Shown here piece after piece: positions 32,880 to 41,736 of a stretch of DNA of 64,000 nt. Made by a program: the position numbers and the translations under genes. The notes beneath the pieces were generated by a model. That model did not search any database. It was not told the DNA's origin and saw only the letters and a program-made list of their open reading frames with translations. Position 1 is the first letter of the stretch. Each line of letters opens with the position of its first letter. Origin of the DNA: Paramicrobacterium chengjingii (lineage in GTDB: Bacteria > Actinomycetota > Actinomycetes > Actinomycetales > Microbacteriaceae); the NCBI RefSeq assembly GCF_011751765.2, contig NZ_CP061169.1:3472001-3536000 (forward strand), given 5' to 3'.

Positions 32880-33884
32880 ATGAACGACACCCTCCAAAAA
32901 CTTCGCGTCCCCCGGCAAGCGCTTCTCTTCACAACCCGCGGCAACGGCATCGATAACGCGAGCAGAGCCGTTCGGCGCCAGTACGAACGCGGTGCGTTGC
33001 GCCGTCTCGGCCGCGGTGCCTACATCGACCCTGCTGTGTGGAGCACGCTCGACGACCGGTCAAAGCACGTCGCATATATGCAGGCCGCCCAAGCGCGGCA
33101 CCGCACACAGCTCGTGTTTTGCTGCGATTCGGCTGCCGCTCTTCTGAATTACCCTGCGTACGGATACTTCGGCTCGGTCGTGCACGCGGCGAGTCCCACT
33201 CCGCGCCGCAGCGTGCCACTGGTCAGGTGGCATCAGGTGAGACTCAGTGACGACGACATCGTCGAATGCGATGGTTTTCTCATCACGTCACCGATGCGAA
33301 CTCTGCTCGACATCGCTCGAACGACGCGATTTGGCCGCGCTGTCGGAATGGTCGACGCTGGGGTGCGAACTCGGCGTCATAGCGACGACCGCAATCATGC
33401 GCCGCGTGTCGATCTCGAGCATCTGCGCGAACGCAATCTGCAGTTCGCCCGCGCACACGGTTTCGCCCGCGCAGAGAACGTGCTCCATTTTGCTCGCGAC
33501 GGAGCTGACAGCCTCGGAGAATCGATCAGTCGGGTTCAGGAGTACCAACTCGGCTTTCCCGAACCAGAACTGCAGGTAGCCGTGCGTGACGACGAGGGTC
33601 TGATCGGCGAAGCTGACCAGGCGTGGCCGGAGTTCCGCCTGCTCGGCGAGTTCGATGGACTCACGAAGTACACGCGTGATGCATATACGAAAGGTCGCTC
33701 CATCGAAGACATCGTGTTCTCCGAAAAGGTGCGCGAAGACCGAATGCGCGCCACGAGCCAGGGCATGGCGCGATGGTTGTGGGCCGACGCTCATGTTGGC
33801 CAACGACTCAGCGAAATACTTGTTCGGGCGGGTCTCCCTCGCGATCCTCGGCCACGTTCGGACTGGCGCATCTCGAGGCACTGA
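32880..33884 (+). CDS. AbiEi-like protein with nuclease-fold C-terminus
   Basis: Protein of 334 aa. The N-terminal winged-helix-like part (AVRRQYERGALRRLGRGAYID) resembles the AbiEi antitoxin family found widely in actinobacteria, from memory. The C-terminal part contains LIGEADQAWPEFRLLGEFDGLTKYT in two pieces: the spacing D..W(..)E.DG..K looks like the PD-(D/E)XK nuclease core seen in DUF559/Vsr-like proteins. No AbiEii-type toxin gene is adjacent, so a classic type IV toxin-antitoxin pair is not supported. The start at 32880 has only a weak purine-rich site upstream. It is bracketed by two copies of a palindromic repeat, which suggests insertion as a unit. Confidence 0.7.
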   Translation: MNDTLQKLRVPRQALLFTTRGNGIDNASRAVRRQYERGALRRLGRGAYIDPAVWSTLDDRSKHVAYMQAAQARHRTQLVFCCDSAAALLNYPAYGYFGSVVHAASPTPRRSVPLVRWHQVRLSDDDIVECDGFLITSPMRTLLDIARTTRFGRAVGMVDAGVRTRRHSDDRNHAPRVDLEHLRERNLQFARAHGFARAENVLHFARDGADSLGESISRVQEYQLGFPEPELQVAVRDDEGLIGEADQAWPEFRLLGEFDGLTKYTRDAYTKGRSIEDIVFSEKVREDRMRATSQGMARWLWADAHVGQRLSEILVRAGLPRDPRPRSDWRISRH

Positions 33885-33889
33885 TCACT

Positions 33890-33947
33890 CTGTCATCTGC
33901 GGTCGTTCTGCAATGCCGCGGCGCGACAGTTTGACCGCAGATGACAG
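33890..33947 (+). repeat. Palindromic repeat element, copy 2
   Basis: Outer arms CTGTCATCTGCGGTC (33890-33904) and GACCGCAGATGACAG (33933-33947) pair perfectly over 15 bp; the internal 44 nt (33897-33940) match copy 1 at 37 positions. It starts 6 nt after the AbiEi-like stop and lies before the end of the convergent kinase gene. Confidence 0.8.
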
Positions 33948-33993
33948 CAGGCACGGTGGGTCACGGCGGTGCATGGCGCGCTGTGCCGGGCAG

Positions 33994-35622
33994 TCAGCGC
34001 AGAGTTTCCCCCGCAAGCCGCTCCACCGGAAGGCCGGACCGGTAGTGCTCCAGCCAGTCGGCGTAGCCGCGCACCCCGTCGGCGTCGGGCTGTGTCGTCT
34101 CAAACTCGGTTTGCGTGAAGACCACGTCGGCAAGGTACTGCGCGAGCGTCGACTCGACACCGGATGCTGCCGCCTGACGCGCCGCAAATGCAGCGAGGAT
34201 CGCCATACCCCATGCCCCGCCTTCGCCCGCGGCCTTGCTGACGGAGACCGAGGTGTCGAGAGCATCCGCGAGCACCTGCTGCGCGACCCCGACCGTGCGG
34301 AAAATGCCTCCGTGGCCGAACAGCTCGTCGAGCGCCACATTCTCGTCGCGCAACAGCACCTGCATTCCCGTGGCAAGCGCGCCGAACGCCGAGTAGAGGT
34401 GCGCGCGCACGAGATTCGCGAGCGTGAAGTCCGCATTCTGACCGCGCACAAACAGCGGACGGCCCGATTCGACCCCGGTCTGGTGTTCGCCCGACAGATA
34501 GTTGTAGGCGAGAAGCCCGCCGGCGTCCGCACTGCCCGTCAAGCCGTGGGTGTAGAGCAGGCGGTACAGTGCCGTCTGATCGATGTCGGCGCCGAGAAGT
34601 CCCGCGAACTCGGTGAACATCTGCAGCCACGCGTCGAGGTCTCCCGTGCAATTGTTCGTGTGGATCATCGCCACCGGGTCGCCCGCAGGCGTCGTGACGA
34701 GATCGATCTCCTCACGCACGCCACCCAGCGTCTTCTCGAGTACGACCATGGCGAACGCGCTCGTTCCCGCGCTGACGTTGCCCGTGCGCGGCTGCACGCT
34801 GTTCGTCGCGACCATGCCGGTTCCAGCATCGCCCTCCGGCGGCGCCATCACAGCGCCCGGCTGCAGTGAGCCGGTGGGGTCGAGAAGCGCTGCCCCCTCG
34901 GCTGTGAGCTCACCGGCATCCTGACCGGCGACGAGAACCTCGGGCAGGATGCTCGCGAGCGACCACGGAACGTCGGCGACAGCCGCGAGCCCGCTGAACG
35001 CCTCGAGCTTCGCGCGGTCATAGTCGTGTGTGGCGTCGTCGATGGGAAAGACGCCGCTCGCGTCGCCGATGCCGAGCACACGGCGACCGCTGAGGGCTGC
35101 GTGCACATACCCGGCGAGCGTGGTGATGTGCGCGATGCGCCCGACGTGCTCTTCGCCGCCCATGACCGCGTGCAGCAGGTGCGAGACGCTCCAGCGCAGC
35201 GGAATGTTCTGGCCGAAAGCGGCAGTCAGGCGCGCCGCGGCATCCGTCGTGTAGGTATTGCGCCAGGTGCGGAAGGGCACGAGCTGCTCGCCGTCGCTGT
35301 CGAAGGCGAGGTAGCCGTGCATCATGCCGGAGACGCCGAGCCCCGCGACCTGCGTCAGCTCAATGCTCCAGTGTTCCCGCACGGTGGCGTGCAGATCGGC
35401 GATGCACGCGTGCAGTCCCCCCCACACGTCGTCGATCGCGTACGTCCAGTTGTCGTCGACGAGCTCGTTCTCCCACGTGTGTGATCCTGCCGCAAGCTGC
35501 ACGCCCGCTTCATCGACGAGGCACGCCTTGATGCGCGTCGAGCCGAGCTCGATTCCGAGTGACGCGCGTCCCTGCCGAATGGTGTCTGCGCCGGCCATCC
35601 GCGACGAGGGTGCTGTGTTCAT
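33994..35622 (-). CDS. araB: FGGY-family sugar kinase, probable ribulokinase
   Basis: FGGY carbohydrate kinase of 542 aa. The N-terminal phosphate loop SLGIELGSTRIKACLVDEAG, GVSGMMHGYLAFD, and the glycine-rich ATP site GNVSAGTSAFAMV identify it. It lies 12 bp downstream of araA and in an operon with araD, so the reaction expected is phosphorylation of L-ribulose. It is closer in length and style to the xylulokinase-like branch than to E. coli AraB, as is common in actinobacteria, so the substrate is inferred from context. It is last in the operon, before a palindromic repeat. Confidence 0.85.
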   Translation of the reverse strand: MNTAPSSRMAGADTIRQGRASLGIELGSTRIKACLVDEAGVQLAAGSHTWENELVDDNWTYAIDDVWGGLHACIADLHATVREHWSIELTQVAGLGVSGMMHGYLAFDSDGEQLVPFRTWRNTYTTDAAARLTAAFGQNIPLRWSVSHLLHAVMGGEEHVGRIAHITTLAGYVHAALSGRRVLGIGDASGVFPIDDATHDYDRAKLEAFSGLAAVADVPWSLASILPEVLVAGQDAGELTAEGAALLDPTGSLQPGAVMAPPEGDAGTGMVATNSVQPRTGNVSAGTSAFAMVVLEKTLGGVREEIDLVTTPAGDPVAMIHTNNCTGDLDAWLQMFTEFAGLLGADIDQTALYRLLYTHGLTGSADAGGLLAYNYLSGEHQTGVESGRPLFVRGQNADFTLANLVRAHLYSAFGALATGMQVLLRDENVALDELFGHGGIFRTVGVAQQVLADALDTSVSVSKAAGEGGAWGMAILAAFAARQAAASGVESTLAQYLADVVFTQTEFETTQPDADGVRGYADWLEHYRSGLPVERLAGETLR

Positions 35623-35634
35623 TACTCTCCCGTC

Positions 35635-37143
35635 TCAGAGCCCCTGGGCCATACGGTAGTAGACCTGCCCGAGGCGCAGCTCATTCGTGAAGCCGCGCGG
35701 TGTCGTGTCATCGTCGATGACGGCAAGCTCCAGCTGCGCGATCTCGGCGAAGTCCTCGAACACCTCGAGGGTCAGCGCCGTCGTCATCACCGTGTGGTGC
35801 GCGCCTCCGGCGGTGAGCCAGCAGGATGCCGATGTGGCAAAGCTGGGCCTCGGCTCCCACACCGCGCAGGCGACGGGCAGGTGGGGAAGCTCGGCGTCTG
35901 GCTCGACGACGTCGACGACGTTCGCGACGAGGCGGAACCGCTCGCGCATGTCAGACATCGAGACGACGATCGCCTCGCCGGGGTCGGCGGTGAAGCGCAA
36001 CCGCACGGGGTCTTCACGGTCGCCGATGCCGAGCGGGTGCACCTCGAGGCTCGGCTTCGCCGTGGTGAGAGTGGGGCAGACCTCCAGCATGTGCGCGCCG
36101 AGAATCTTCTCTTTGCCCGGCGTGAGCTCGTAGGTGTAGTCCTCCATGAGCGATGCGCCGCCGGGAAGCCCGTGGCCCATGACCTTGGCAAGACGTACAA
36201 GAATCGCCGTCTTCCAGTCGCCCTCGGCGCCGAAGCCGTACCCGTCCGCCATCAACCGTTGCACGGCGAGGCCGGGGAGCTGACGAAGCCCGCCGAGGTC
36301 TTCGAAGTTGGTGGTGAATGCGCCGAAGCCGCCTTCCTCGAGGAACGAGCGCAGCCCCAGCTCCTGGCGCGCCCCGTACCGCAGCGACTCGTGCCGCTCG
36401 CCATCCGCGCGCAGCTCGGGCGCGACGTCGTACAGTTCGTCGTACTCGGCGACGAGCGCGTCGACGGCATCCTCGGTGACCGCGTCGACGGCGGCAACGA
36501 GATCGCCTATGCCCCACGTGTTCACCGAGACGCCGAGCCGCAATTCGGCTTCTGTCTTGTCACCCTCGGTGACAGCCACGTTGCGCATGTTGTCGCCGAA
36601 GCGGGCGAGCTTCAGCTGATGCAGCTCGGCCCAGCCCGTCGCGGCCCGAGCCCAGCGTCCGACACGGTCGCGCACGGCATCCGTCGACGCGTGCCCGACG
36701 ACAGTCGTGCGCGAGACGCCGAGGCGCGTCGCCATGTAGGCGAACTCGCGGTCGCCATGCGCCGCCTGGTTGAGGTTCATGAAGTCCATGTCGATGGTGC
36801 CCCACGGCAGCTCGACGTTCGCCTGCGTGTGCAGATGCAGAAGCGGCTTGCGCAGCGCATCGAGCCCGAGAATCCACATTTTCGCCGGAGAGAAGGTGTG
36901 CATCCACACGACAACGCCGATGCACGCGTCGTCAGCGTTTGCCTCGAGCGCCGTCCGTCGAATCGCGTCGCGGTCGGTGAGCACGGGCTTCCACACGACT
37001 TTCACGGGGATGCTGGCGGCGTCGTCGAGCAGCGAGGCAACCTGCTGCGACTGCTGCGCAACCTGGTCGAGGGTCTCCGGGCCGTAGAGTCCCTGGCTTC
37101 CGGTCAGAAACCAGATCTCACGGGACTCGAAGGGATTCTTCAT
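35635..37143 (-). CDS. araA: L-arabinose isomerase
   Basis: L-arabinose isomerase (502 aa), which converts L-arabinose to L-ribulose in the cytoplasm. The N-terminus [20 protein letters not shown] is the family hallmark, followed by [31 protein letters not shown] (split here) and [23 protein letters not shown] [12 protein letters not shown]. Mn2+ ligands are expected in the MEDYTYEL and AHMLEVCP regions near residues 330-350 and a late histidine. Length is typical. araD is 3 bp upstream and the kinase 12 bp downstream. Confidence 0.96.
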   Translation of the reverse strand: MKNPFESREIWFLTGSQGLYGPETLDQVAQQSQQVASLLDDAASIPVKVVWKPVLTDRDAIRRTALEANADDACIGVVVWMHTFSPAKMWILGLDALRKPLLHLHTQANVELPWGTIDMDFMNLNQAAHGDREFAYMATRLGVSRTTVVGHASTDAVRDRVGRWARAATGWAELHQLKLARFGDNMRNVAVTEGDKTEAELRLGVSVNTWGIGDLVAAVDAVTEDAVDALVAEYDELYDVAPELRADGERHESLRYGARQELGLRSFLEEGGFGAFTTNFEDLGGLRQLPGLAVQRLMADGYGFGAEGDWKTAILVRLAKVMGHGLPGGASLMEDYTYELTPGKEKILGAHMLEVCPTLTTAKPSLEVHPLGIGDREDPVRLRFTADPGEAIVVSMSDMRERFRLVANVVDVVEPDAELPHLPVACAVWEPRPSFATSASCWLTAGGAHHTVMTTALTLEVFEDFAEIAQLELAVIDDDTTPRGFTNELRLGQVYYRMAQGL

Positions 37144-37146
37144 TGC

Positions 37147-37896
37147 TCATGCCTCCTGTGGCGATGATGGGCTGTCGGCAGGGGCAGACGTTCCGCTCTG
37201 CCCGTAGACGTTTTGGTAGCGGTCGAACAGCGAATCGATGATCTGCTGCGGAATCGCGATCGGGTCGCCAAGCTGCCGGGCGATGTGCACGGTGCGCGCC
37301 ACCTCTTCACACATGACGGCTGCCTTCACAGCATCCCGAGCGTCCTTCCCGATCGTGAACGGGCCATGATTTTGCATGAGCACTGCGCGCGACCGCGAGT
37401 GCTCAAGTGTTTCGACGATTCCTCGCCCGATCGAATCGTCGCCGATGACCGCGAAGGGACCGACGGGAATGGGCCCGCCGAACTCGTCACTCATCATCGT
37501 GAGCACGCACGGAATCTCTTCGCCGCGCGCCGCCCACGCGGTTGCGTAGGTCGAGTGTGTGTGTACGACACCGCCGACGTCGCTCATATGCCGGTAGACG
37601 TATGCGTGCGCAGCCGTGTCTGACGAGGGCGTGAGATGCTCGGGCGTGCCGTCGTCGATCTTCCCGCCGTCGAGCGTGCACACCACCATCACCTCGGGCG
37701 ACAGTTCGTCGTATGACACCCCGGACGGCTTGATCACGAAAAGGTCCTCGCCCGGCACACGCTCCGACACGTTGCCAGCTGTCCAGACAACGAGTTGGTT
37801 GCGGGGAAGCTCAGCATGCAGTTCGCTGACACGCTGGCGTGTGCGCGCGACAGCATCCTGTGTGGTTGGCGAGAGCTGGTCGAGAACGATGGTCAT
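37147..37896 (-). CDS. araD: L-ribulose-5-phosphate 4-epimerase
   Basis: Class II aldolase/adducin-family epimerase of 249 aa, converting L-ribulose 5-phosphate to D-xylulose 5-phosphate. The substrate loop WTAGNVSERV (about 38-47), KPSGVSYDEL, and the metal site VVHTHSTYATAWAA (with the paired histidines) are clear, as is LMQNHGPFTIG. ATG at 37896 has AAAGGAG 8 nt upstream; longer open frame upstream is not coding. First gene of the araD-araA-araB operon. A LacI-type operator lies about 100 bp upstream. Confidence 0.94.
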   Translation of the reverse strand: MTIVLDQLSPTTQDAVARTRQRVSELHAELPRNQLVVWTAGNVSERVPGEDLFVIKPSGVSYDELSPEVMVVCTLDGGKIDDGTPEHLTPSSDTAAHAYVYRHMSDVGGVVHTHSTYATAWAARGEEIPCVLTMMSDEFGGPIPVGPFAVIGDDSIGRGIVETLEHSRSRAVLMQNHGPFTIGKDARDAVKAAVMCEEVARTVHIARQLGDPIAIPQQIIDSLFDRYQNVYGQSGTSAPADSPSSPQEA

Positions 37897-37991
37897 CTCG
37901 GACTCCTTTGTGTGCTGACGGTGCCGTACACCGGCACGAGATGGATGCTGCGATGCCGCGCGCTGGTGCATCGCTACGTTCGTGTACCACA

Positions 37992-38007
37992 ATGTGAACG
38001 GTAACAT
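37992..38007. promoter_or_regulatory. LacI-type operator of the arabinose operon
   Basis: ATGTGAACGGTAACAT, an imperfect 16-bp dyad with a central CG, the shape of GntR-I/LacI-family operators. It overlaps a TTCACA that could be the -35 of the araD promoter on the minus strand. No LacI-family gene is present in this window, so the regulator must be elsewhere. Confidence 0.6.
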
Positions 38008-38060
38008 ACCGCATTGGAGTGAGTCCATGGGGGTGCGCTCTGGCGCGCCACGTTCATCGG

Positions 38061-38103
38061 TCAAAGATGGCGCTCACCCGCGTCGAGTAAGCGCCATCTT
38101 TGA
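38061..38103 (-). terminator. Terminator after the DHA2 exporter gene
   Basis: Perfect 14-bp stem (38061-38074 with 38090-38103), 15-nt loop, located 33 bp beyond the stop of the minus-strand exporter. On that strand the descending arm ends in a short A/T-rich run. It isolates the exporter from the arabinose operon promoter. Confidence 0.75.
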
Positions 38104-38135
38104 CATACCAATCACGTGGGCCCGAGGAGGCGCCC

Positions 38136-39548
38136 CTAGACTGTGCCCGGCAGCGTCTTGCGCTTGTAGTCCTTGATGAACGGGGCCATGATGATCGACG
38201 CGACGCCGAGGCAGCCCGCAACAATGAACGACACGTTCACCCCGTGAATCAGCCCCTCAACGCCGAACTCCTTCGGGTCGAGCGCCGTGCTGGTCATGAT
38301 GGTGATCAGCACGGCCGTGCCGATGGATCCGGAGATCTGCCGCATCGTATTGTTCATTGCCGTACCGTGCGGAATCAGCAGCGGCGTGAGTTCGTTGAGC
38401 GCCGCGGTCGTCACCGGCATCATGACCATCGCCGTTCCCAGCATCCGAACCGCATTCACGATGGCGATGTAGGCAAACGTGGTATCCGTCGTCAGGAAGC
38501 CGAACATCACGGTGGTAACTGTCACGATCGTCAGGCCGATCACCGCCAGCCAGCGCGCGCCGAATAAGTCGAAGATACGCCCGGTGAACGGCGACGCAAT
38601 GCCCATAACCAGGGCGCCGGGCAGCAACGCGACTCCGGATTCGAGAGCTGTAAACCCGAGCATGTTCTGCATGTAAAGGGGGAGAATCGTCGCCCCACCG
38701 ATCATCACCATGAACACGGCCATTCCGATCGCCGTGTTGAGCGTGAACATCGGGTATTTGAACACGCGGAACTCGAGAATCGGCTGCTCGAGCTTGAGCT
38801 GGCGCAGGATGAAGACCACGAGCGAGATCACACCGACCGCGAGTGTGATGATGACGCGCGGGCTTGCCCAGCCGGCCGACCCTGCCGCGCTGAAGCCGAA
38901 CAGCAGACCGCCGAAGCCCACGGTGGACAGGATGATCGAGAGCACATCGAGCTTCGGGAACGTGCGCTCGGTGACGTTCTTGAGAATGAAGAAGGCGACA
39001 ATGATGTCGATGACGGCGATCGGCAGCATCATGATGAAGAGAGACTGCCAGGGAAAGTGGTCGATGATCCAGCCGGAGAGGCTCGGCCCGATCGCTGGGG
39101 CGAACGAGATGACGAGGCCAAATGTGCCCATGGCGGTGCCGCGCTTTTCGCGGGGAAAGATCGCAAACAGGATTGTCTGCATGAGTGGCATGATGATGCC
39201 AGCGCCGGCAGCCTGCACAACACGCCCGGCTAGCAGAACGGGGAAGTTCACGGCGATCGCGCACACGAGGGTGCCGATCGTGAACAGCCCCATCGCGGTC
39301 AGAAAGAGCCCCCGTGTTGTGAACCGCTGAATCAAAAACGCGGTGATCGGAATCATGATGCCGTTGACGAGCATGAAGATTGTCGTCAGCCACTGCACGG
39401 TGTTTGCCGTGACGTCAAGGTCCTTCATGAAGACGGGGAGAGCGGTAGCGAGCAGCGTCTGGTTCAGAATCGCAACAAACGCCCCCGAGAGAAGGACGGC
39501 GAGAACGACATTGCGATTGACAGGTTTCGGCGTGCTCTCTTCGGCCAT
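38136..39548 (-). CDS. DHA2-family MFS drug exporter
   Basis: Major facilitator of the DHA2 (EmrB/QacA) family, 470 aa with about fourteen hydrophobic segments. Typical parts are LLSGAFVAILNQTLLATALPV at helix 1 in two pieces, WLTTIFMLVNGIMIPITAFL, GRVVQAAGAGIIMPLMQT (motif C-type region RvvQaaGaGi) and GPSLSGWIIDHF (the family motif GPalgG). These proteins expel drugs, dyes or antibiotics by proton antiport. There is no regulator gene adjacent; the 434 bp upstream hold no convincing gene. Confidence 0.92.
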   Translation of the reverse strand: MAEESTPKPVNRNVVLAVLLSGAFVAILNQTLLATALPVFMKDLDVTANTVQWLTTIFMLVNGIMIPITAFLIQRFTTRGLFLTAMGLFTIGTLVCAIAVNFPVLLAGRVVQAAGAGIIMPLMQTILFAIFPREKRGTAMGTFGLVISFAPAIGPSLSGWIIDHFPWQSLFIMMLPIAVIDIIVAFFILKNVTERTFPKLDVLSIILSTVGFGGLLFGFSAAGSAGWASPRVIITLAVGVISLVVFILRQLKLEQPILEFRVFKYPMFTLNTAIGMAVFMVMIGGATILPLYMQNMLGFTALESGVALLPGALVMGIASPFTGRIFDLFGARWLAVIGLTIVTVTTVMFGFLTTDTTFAYIAIVNAVRMLGTAMVMMPVTTAALNELTPLLIPHGTAMNNTMRQISGSIGTAVLITIMTSTALDPKEFGVEGLIHGVNVSFIVAGCLGVASIIMAPFIKDYKRKTLPGTV

Positions 39549-39982
39549 GCAGCTCCTCTAGGGTGTTCGTTGTCGCGTCGACATGATCGTCTCCGGCCTG
39601 TGCGCGCGAAGGAAATGCGGGCAGATGCCGCGGTGCGCCACACGAAAAGTGGCGGTGTCGTTCATGACGACGAGCTTGCCATTGTACTCCCATCGCCGAG
39701 CTATGAAAATCGAGCGAGTAACGTCGTGGAACTGAAGCACACGGCCACCCGCAGGCCGTCGCTCAAGCGTTTGCGCACACCGTTCACTCAGCTGATCGTG
39801 GAGTGCGCCGACGGTTGACCGGGCGACCCGCGAAAGCGCTGAGTCACCTGGATGACGAGCCTGCGAGTCACGTTCATGTCTTCGATTCTGCTTAGTCGTC
39901 CACAGGCAGAAGGTTTTGCGGGTTATCCACAATGGCGGTTTGATCGGGGGTTTGAGTCGGTGGGTGCTGGCAACCTGTGGTC
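39549..39982. other. Intergenic stretch with no convincing gene
   Basis: 434 bp between the DHA2 gene and the HNH remnant. Open frames on both strands overlap one another and lack start signals; one minus-strand frame ends 10 bp before the exporter start, and its last 36 codons (from MNDTATF) could be a leader peptide, but nothing confirms it. Confidence 0.4.
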
Positions 39983-40460
39983 ATGCGAAACACAGCGTCA
40001 GTCTCCGATTTCGAGCCTGTGGGGGGGTCCGGATGCTGTCGCGAGCGCTGCGGCTGAGCGGTTGCTTGATGCGCTGACGGATCTTTCTGACGTTGACGCG
40101 CAGACTCTCACAGGGGAGGGTCTGCTGCACTACATGGAGTTGCTCGCAACGGCGACCCGATTCCTTGACCGCCAAGTCGGCAATGTCGGTGATATTGCCG
40201 GGCGGTCGGGCATGGGTGCGGGGTTTGATGGTGTGGCTGCCCGTCACGGGTCCTGGTCTGCGACAGCATTGTTTGAGAAGGTCACGGGGGTGAAGAACTC
40301 CACCGCGCACCTGAAGTACGCGACGCCCCCCGGGAAACCCACACGCACGAGTTCAACCACTCGAAGCGCTACCCGGAGTGCGCCCACAATCCGGATTCGG
40401 CTGGTACGTACGAGCGTCGTCGCGCTAACCGGAGGCTCAGATCGCGCCCAGCCATCAGCA
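39983..40460 (+). pseudogene. Broken DUF222/HNH endonuclease gene
   Basis: Remnant of an actinobacterial DUF222/HNH nuclease. From the ATG at 39983 the reading is MRNTASVSDFEPV, then a run of seven G (40021-40027) shifts the frame; removing one G restores GGPDAVASAAAERLLDALTD. The next 90 codons are typical DUF222 (FLDRQVGNVGDIAGRSG, GVAARHGSWSATALFEKV). At about 40325 the sequence jumps into what looks like the end of such a protein, in the original frame: THTHEFNHSKRYPECAHNPD. The HNH core and about 250 residues are missing. It cannot make a working nuclease. Close homologues are usually multi-copy in these genomes, so recombination between copies could explain the deletion. Confidence 0.7.
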
Positions 40461-40462
40461 GC

Positions 40463-40858
40463 TCAGAACGCGTCGCCTGTGCGCCACGCCATTTCCTGCA
40501 GCAGGAGAGTATTGCCATCGGGATCGGCGAATGCCGCAGACTTGACGCCCCCGCCGTGGTCATCCACTGCTCCCACCTGAACCCCGCGCTCAATGAGTTC
40601 ACTGCGCGCCGCCTCGATGTCGGCAACGACAAGATGCAGAGCCTTCACCGACCCTGGTTCCCTGTCATCGTATGCAGCGAGCCCAGTGCCAAATCCGATC
40701 GAGCACGCAGAGTCGCGCGGCGTCACCTGCACGACCCTTACACCGGGCGCGGGAGTCACATCGACATCATCATTGAAGCCAAGTGCGTCGACATAGAATC
40801 GCTTTGCACGATCAACGTCAGTCACCGGAATCGGCACGAGTTCAAGCTTCATCTTCAT
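40463..40858 (-). CDS. VOC-family (glyoxalase-like) protein
   Basis: Vicinal-oxygen-chelate domain protein of 131 aa. It starts with the beta strand LELVPIPVTDVDRAKRFYVD, then ALGF, and ends with the SAAFADPDGNTLLLQE motif common to the glyoxalase/bleomycin-resistance group. Only one VOC module is present, so it would act as a dimer. AGGGAG precedes ATG at 40858. It is downstream of an SRPBCC gene (10 bp) and an ArsR gene in one operon, a combination often seen in environmental actinobacteria. Substrate is unknown. Confidence 0.87.
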   Translation of the reverse strand: MKMKLELVPIPVTDVDRAKRFYVDALGFNDDVDVTPAPGVRVVQVTPRDSACSIGFGTGLAAYDDREPGSVKALHLVVADIEAARSELIERGVQVGAVDDHGGGVKSAAFADPDGNTLLLQEMAWRTGDAF

Positions 40859-40868
40859 CGCGGTCTCC

Positions 40869-41351
40869 CTAATTCTTCCATCCGGCGAGAATCTCGTCGA
40901 GTGACTCGTAACCCTCTGTGATTCCGTACTCCATGCCACTCTCGACCATGGCGTCGCGCACCTCAACGCTCGGGTACGTCGCCCTCGAGCTCAGCTTGGT
41001 GCGTCCATTGCCGAGATCAGTGAGTGTCAGTTTCTCGATACTGACAGCATCCGGTGCCCCCTCGAACTCGAAGGTCTGAATCACCATCTCGTTCTCGCGA
41101 ACCGTATGGAACGTTCCGTTGAAGCAATACTCGTTGCCCTCGGTGTCGCGATGGATAAAGCGATAGCTGCCATGCGATGTGAAGTCCCATTCGGGAAGCG
41201 TCATCTCATACCCGTGCGGCCCCATCCACTGGGAAACGAGCTCGGGATCAGCGTGCGCTCGAAATACGGCGGCTGGAGCTGCATCGAACTCGCGCTCGAT
41301 ATCTACGAAGGGGAGACCTTCAGGCGCTGTGATTGTCACTGCATTCGTCAT
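40869..41351 (-). CDS. SRPBCC/AHSA1-family protein
   Basis: START-like (SRPBCC, AHSA1 type) domain protein of 160 aa. The family start FVDIEREFDAAPAAVFRAHAD, in two pieces, is followed by WMGPHGYEMTLPEWD and the C-terminal GITEGYESLDEILAG, which binds hydrophobic ligands in relatives. It overlaps the ArsR gene by 4 bp and is followed by a VOC gene. ArsR+SRPBCC pairs are a frequent module whose ligand is mostly unknown. Confidence 0.9.
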   Translation of the reverse strand: MTNAVTITAPEGLPFVDIEREFDAAPAAVFRAHADPELVSQWMGPHGYEMTLPEWDFTSHGSYRFIHRDTEGNEYCFNGTFHTVRENEMVIQTFEFEGAPDAVSIEKLTLTDLGNGRTKLSSRATYPSVEVRDAMVESGMEYGITEGYESLDEILAGWKN

Positions 41352-41698
41352 TGCTCTGCATCCTTTTCAATATTGTTCTGAGCGAGAAGCTCGTCAAGTT
41401 GCCGAAACTGCTGCTCGTGGATCAGCCGGTAGCCATCAATCCAGGCGGTGAGCTTCTCGAGTTGTGCGGCATCCAGCGCCACGGGCCGTCGTTGCGCATC
41501 ACGCGATCGCGTGACAAGACGCGCGGCCTCAAGCATCTGGATGTGACGGGATACGGCCTGCTTCGACATCTCAAACGGCTCCGCTAGTTCGTTCACCGTC
41601 GCGGGCCCCCTGCTCAGTCGAGCGATGATGCTCCGTCGAATCGGGTGCGCCAAGGCAAGAAAGGCGGCGTCGAGAGTCTCGTCGTCCGCGTCCGTCAT
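41348..41698 (-). CDS. ArsR-family regulator
   Basis: ArsR winged-helix regulator of 116 aa. The core is FLALAHPIRRSIIARLSRGP, NELAEPFEMSKQAVSRHIQML and EAARLVTRSRDAQRRPVALD. There is no metal-binding ELCV-type cysteine motif, so it is probably a non-metal member, as usual for ArsR-SRPBCC pairs. ATG at 41698 follows an AGG 7 nt upstream; the frame also opens with TTG at 41704. A dyad, ATCAAC-N6-GTTGAT, lies just upstream and should be its own operator. Confidence 0.9.
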   Translation of the reverse strand: MTDADDETLDAAFLALAHPIRRSIIARLSRGPATVNELAEPFEMSKQAVSRHIQMLEAARLVTRSRDAQRRPVALDAAQLEKLTAWIDGYRLIHEQQFRQLDELLAQNNIEKDAEQ

Positions 41699-41715
41699 AT
41701 TCAACCTATTTCTTT

Positions 41716-41733
41716 ATCAACTACTACGTTGAT
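41716..41733. promoter_or_regulatory. ArsR operator candidate
   Basis: ATCAAC-TACTAC-GTTGAT, a perfect 6-bp-arm dyad 18 bp before the ArsR start. The outward flanks TTT and TAA extend the symmetry approximately. The shape is typical of ArsR operators. Confidence 0.6.
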
Positions 41734-41736
41734 TAA

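Noticed and set aside
39558..39932. 124-codon minus-strand frame upstream of the DHA2 exporter
   Set aside because: No family resemblance or ribosome site; only the last 36 codons could be a leader peptide and nothing supports that.
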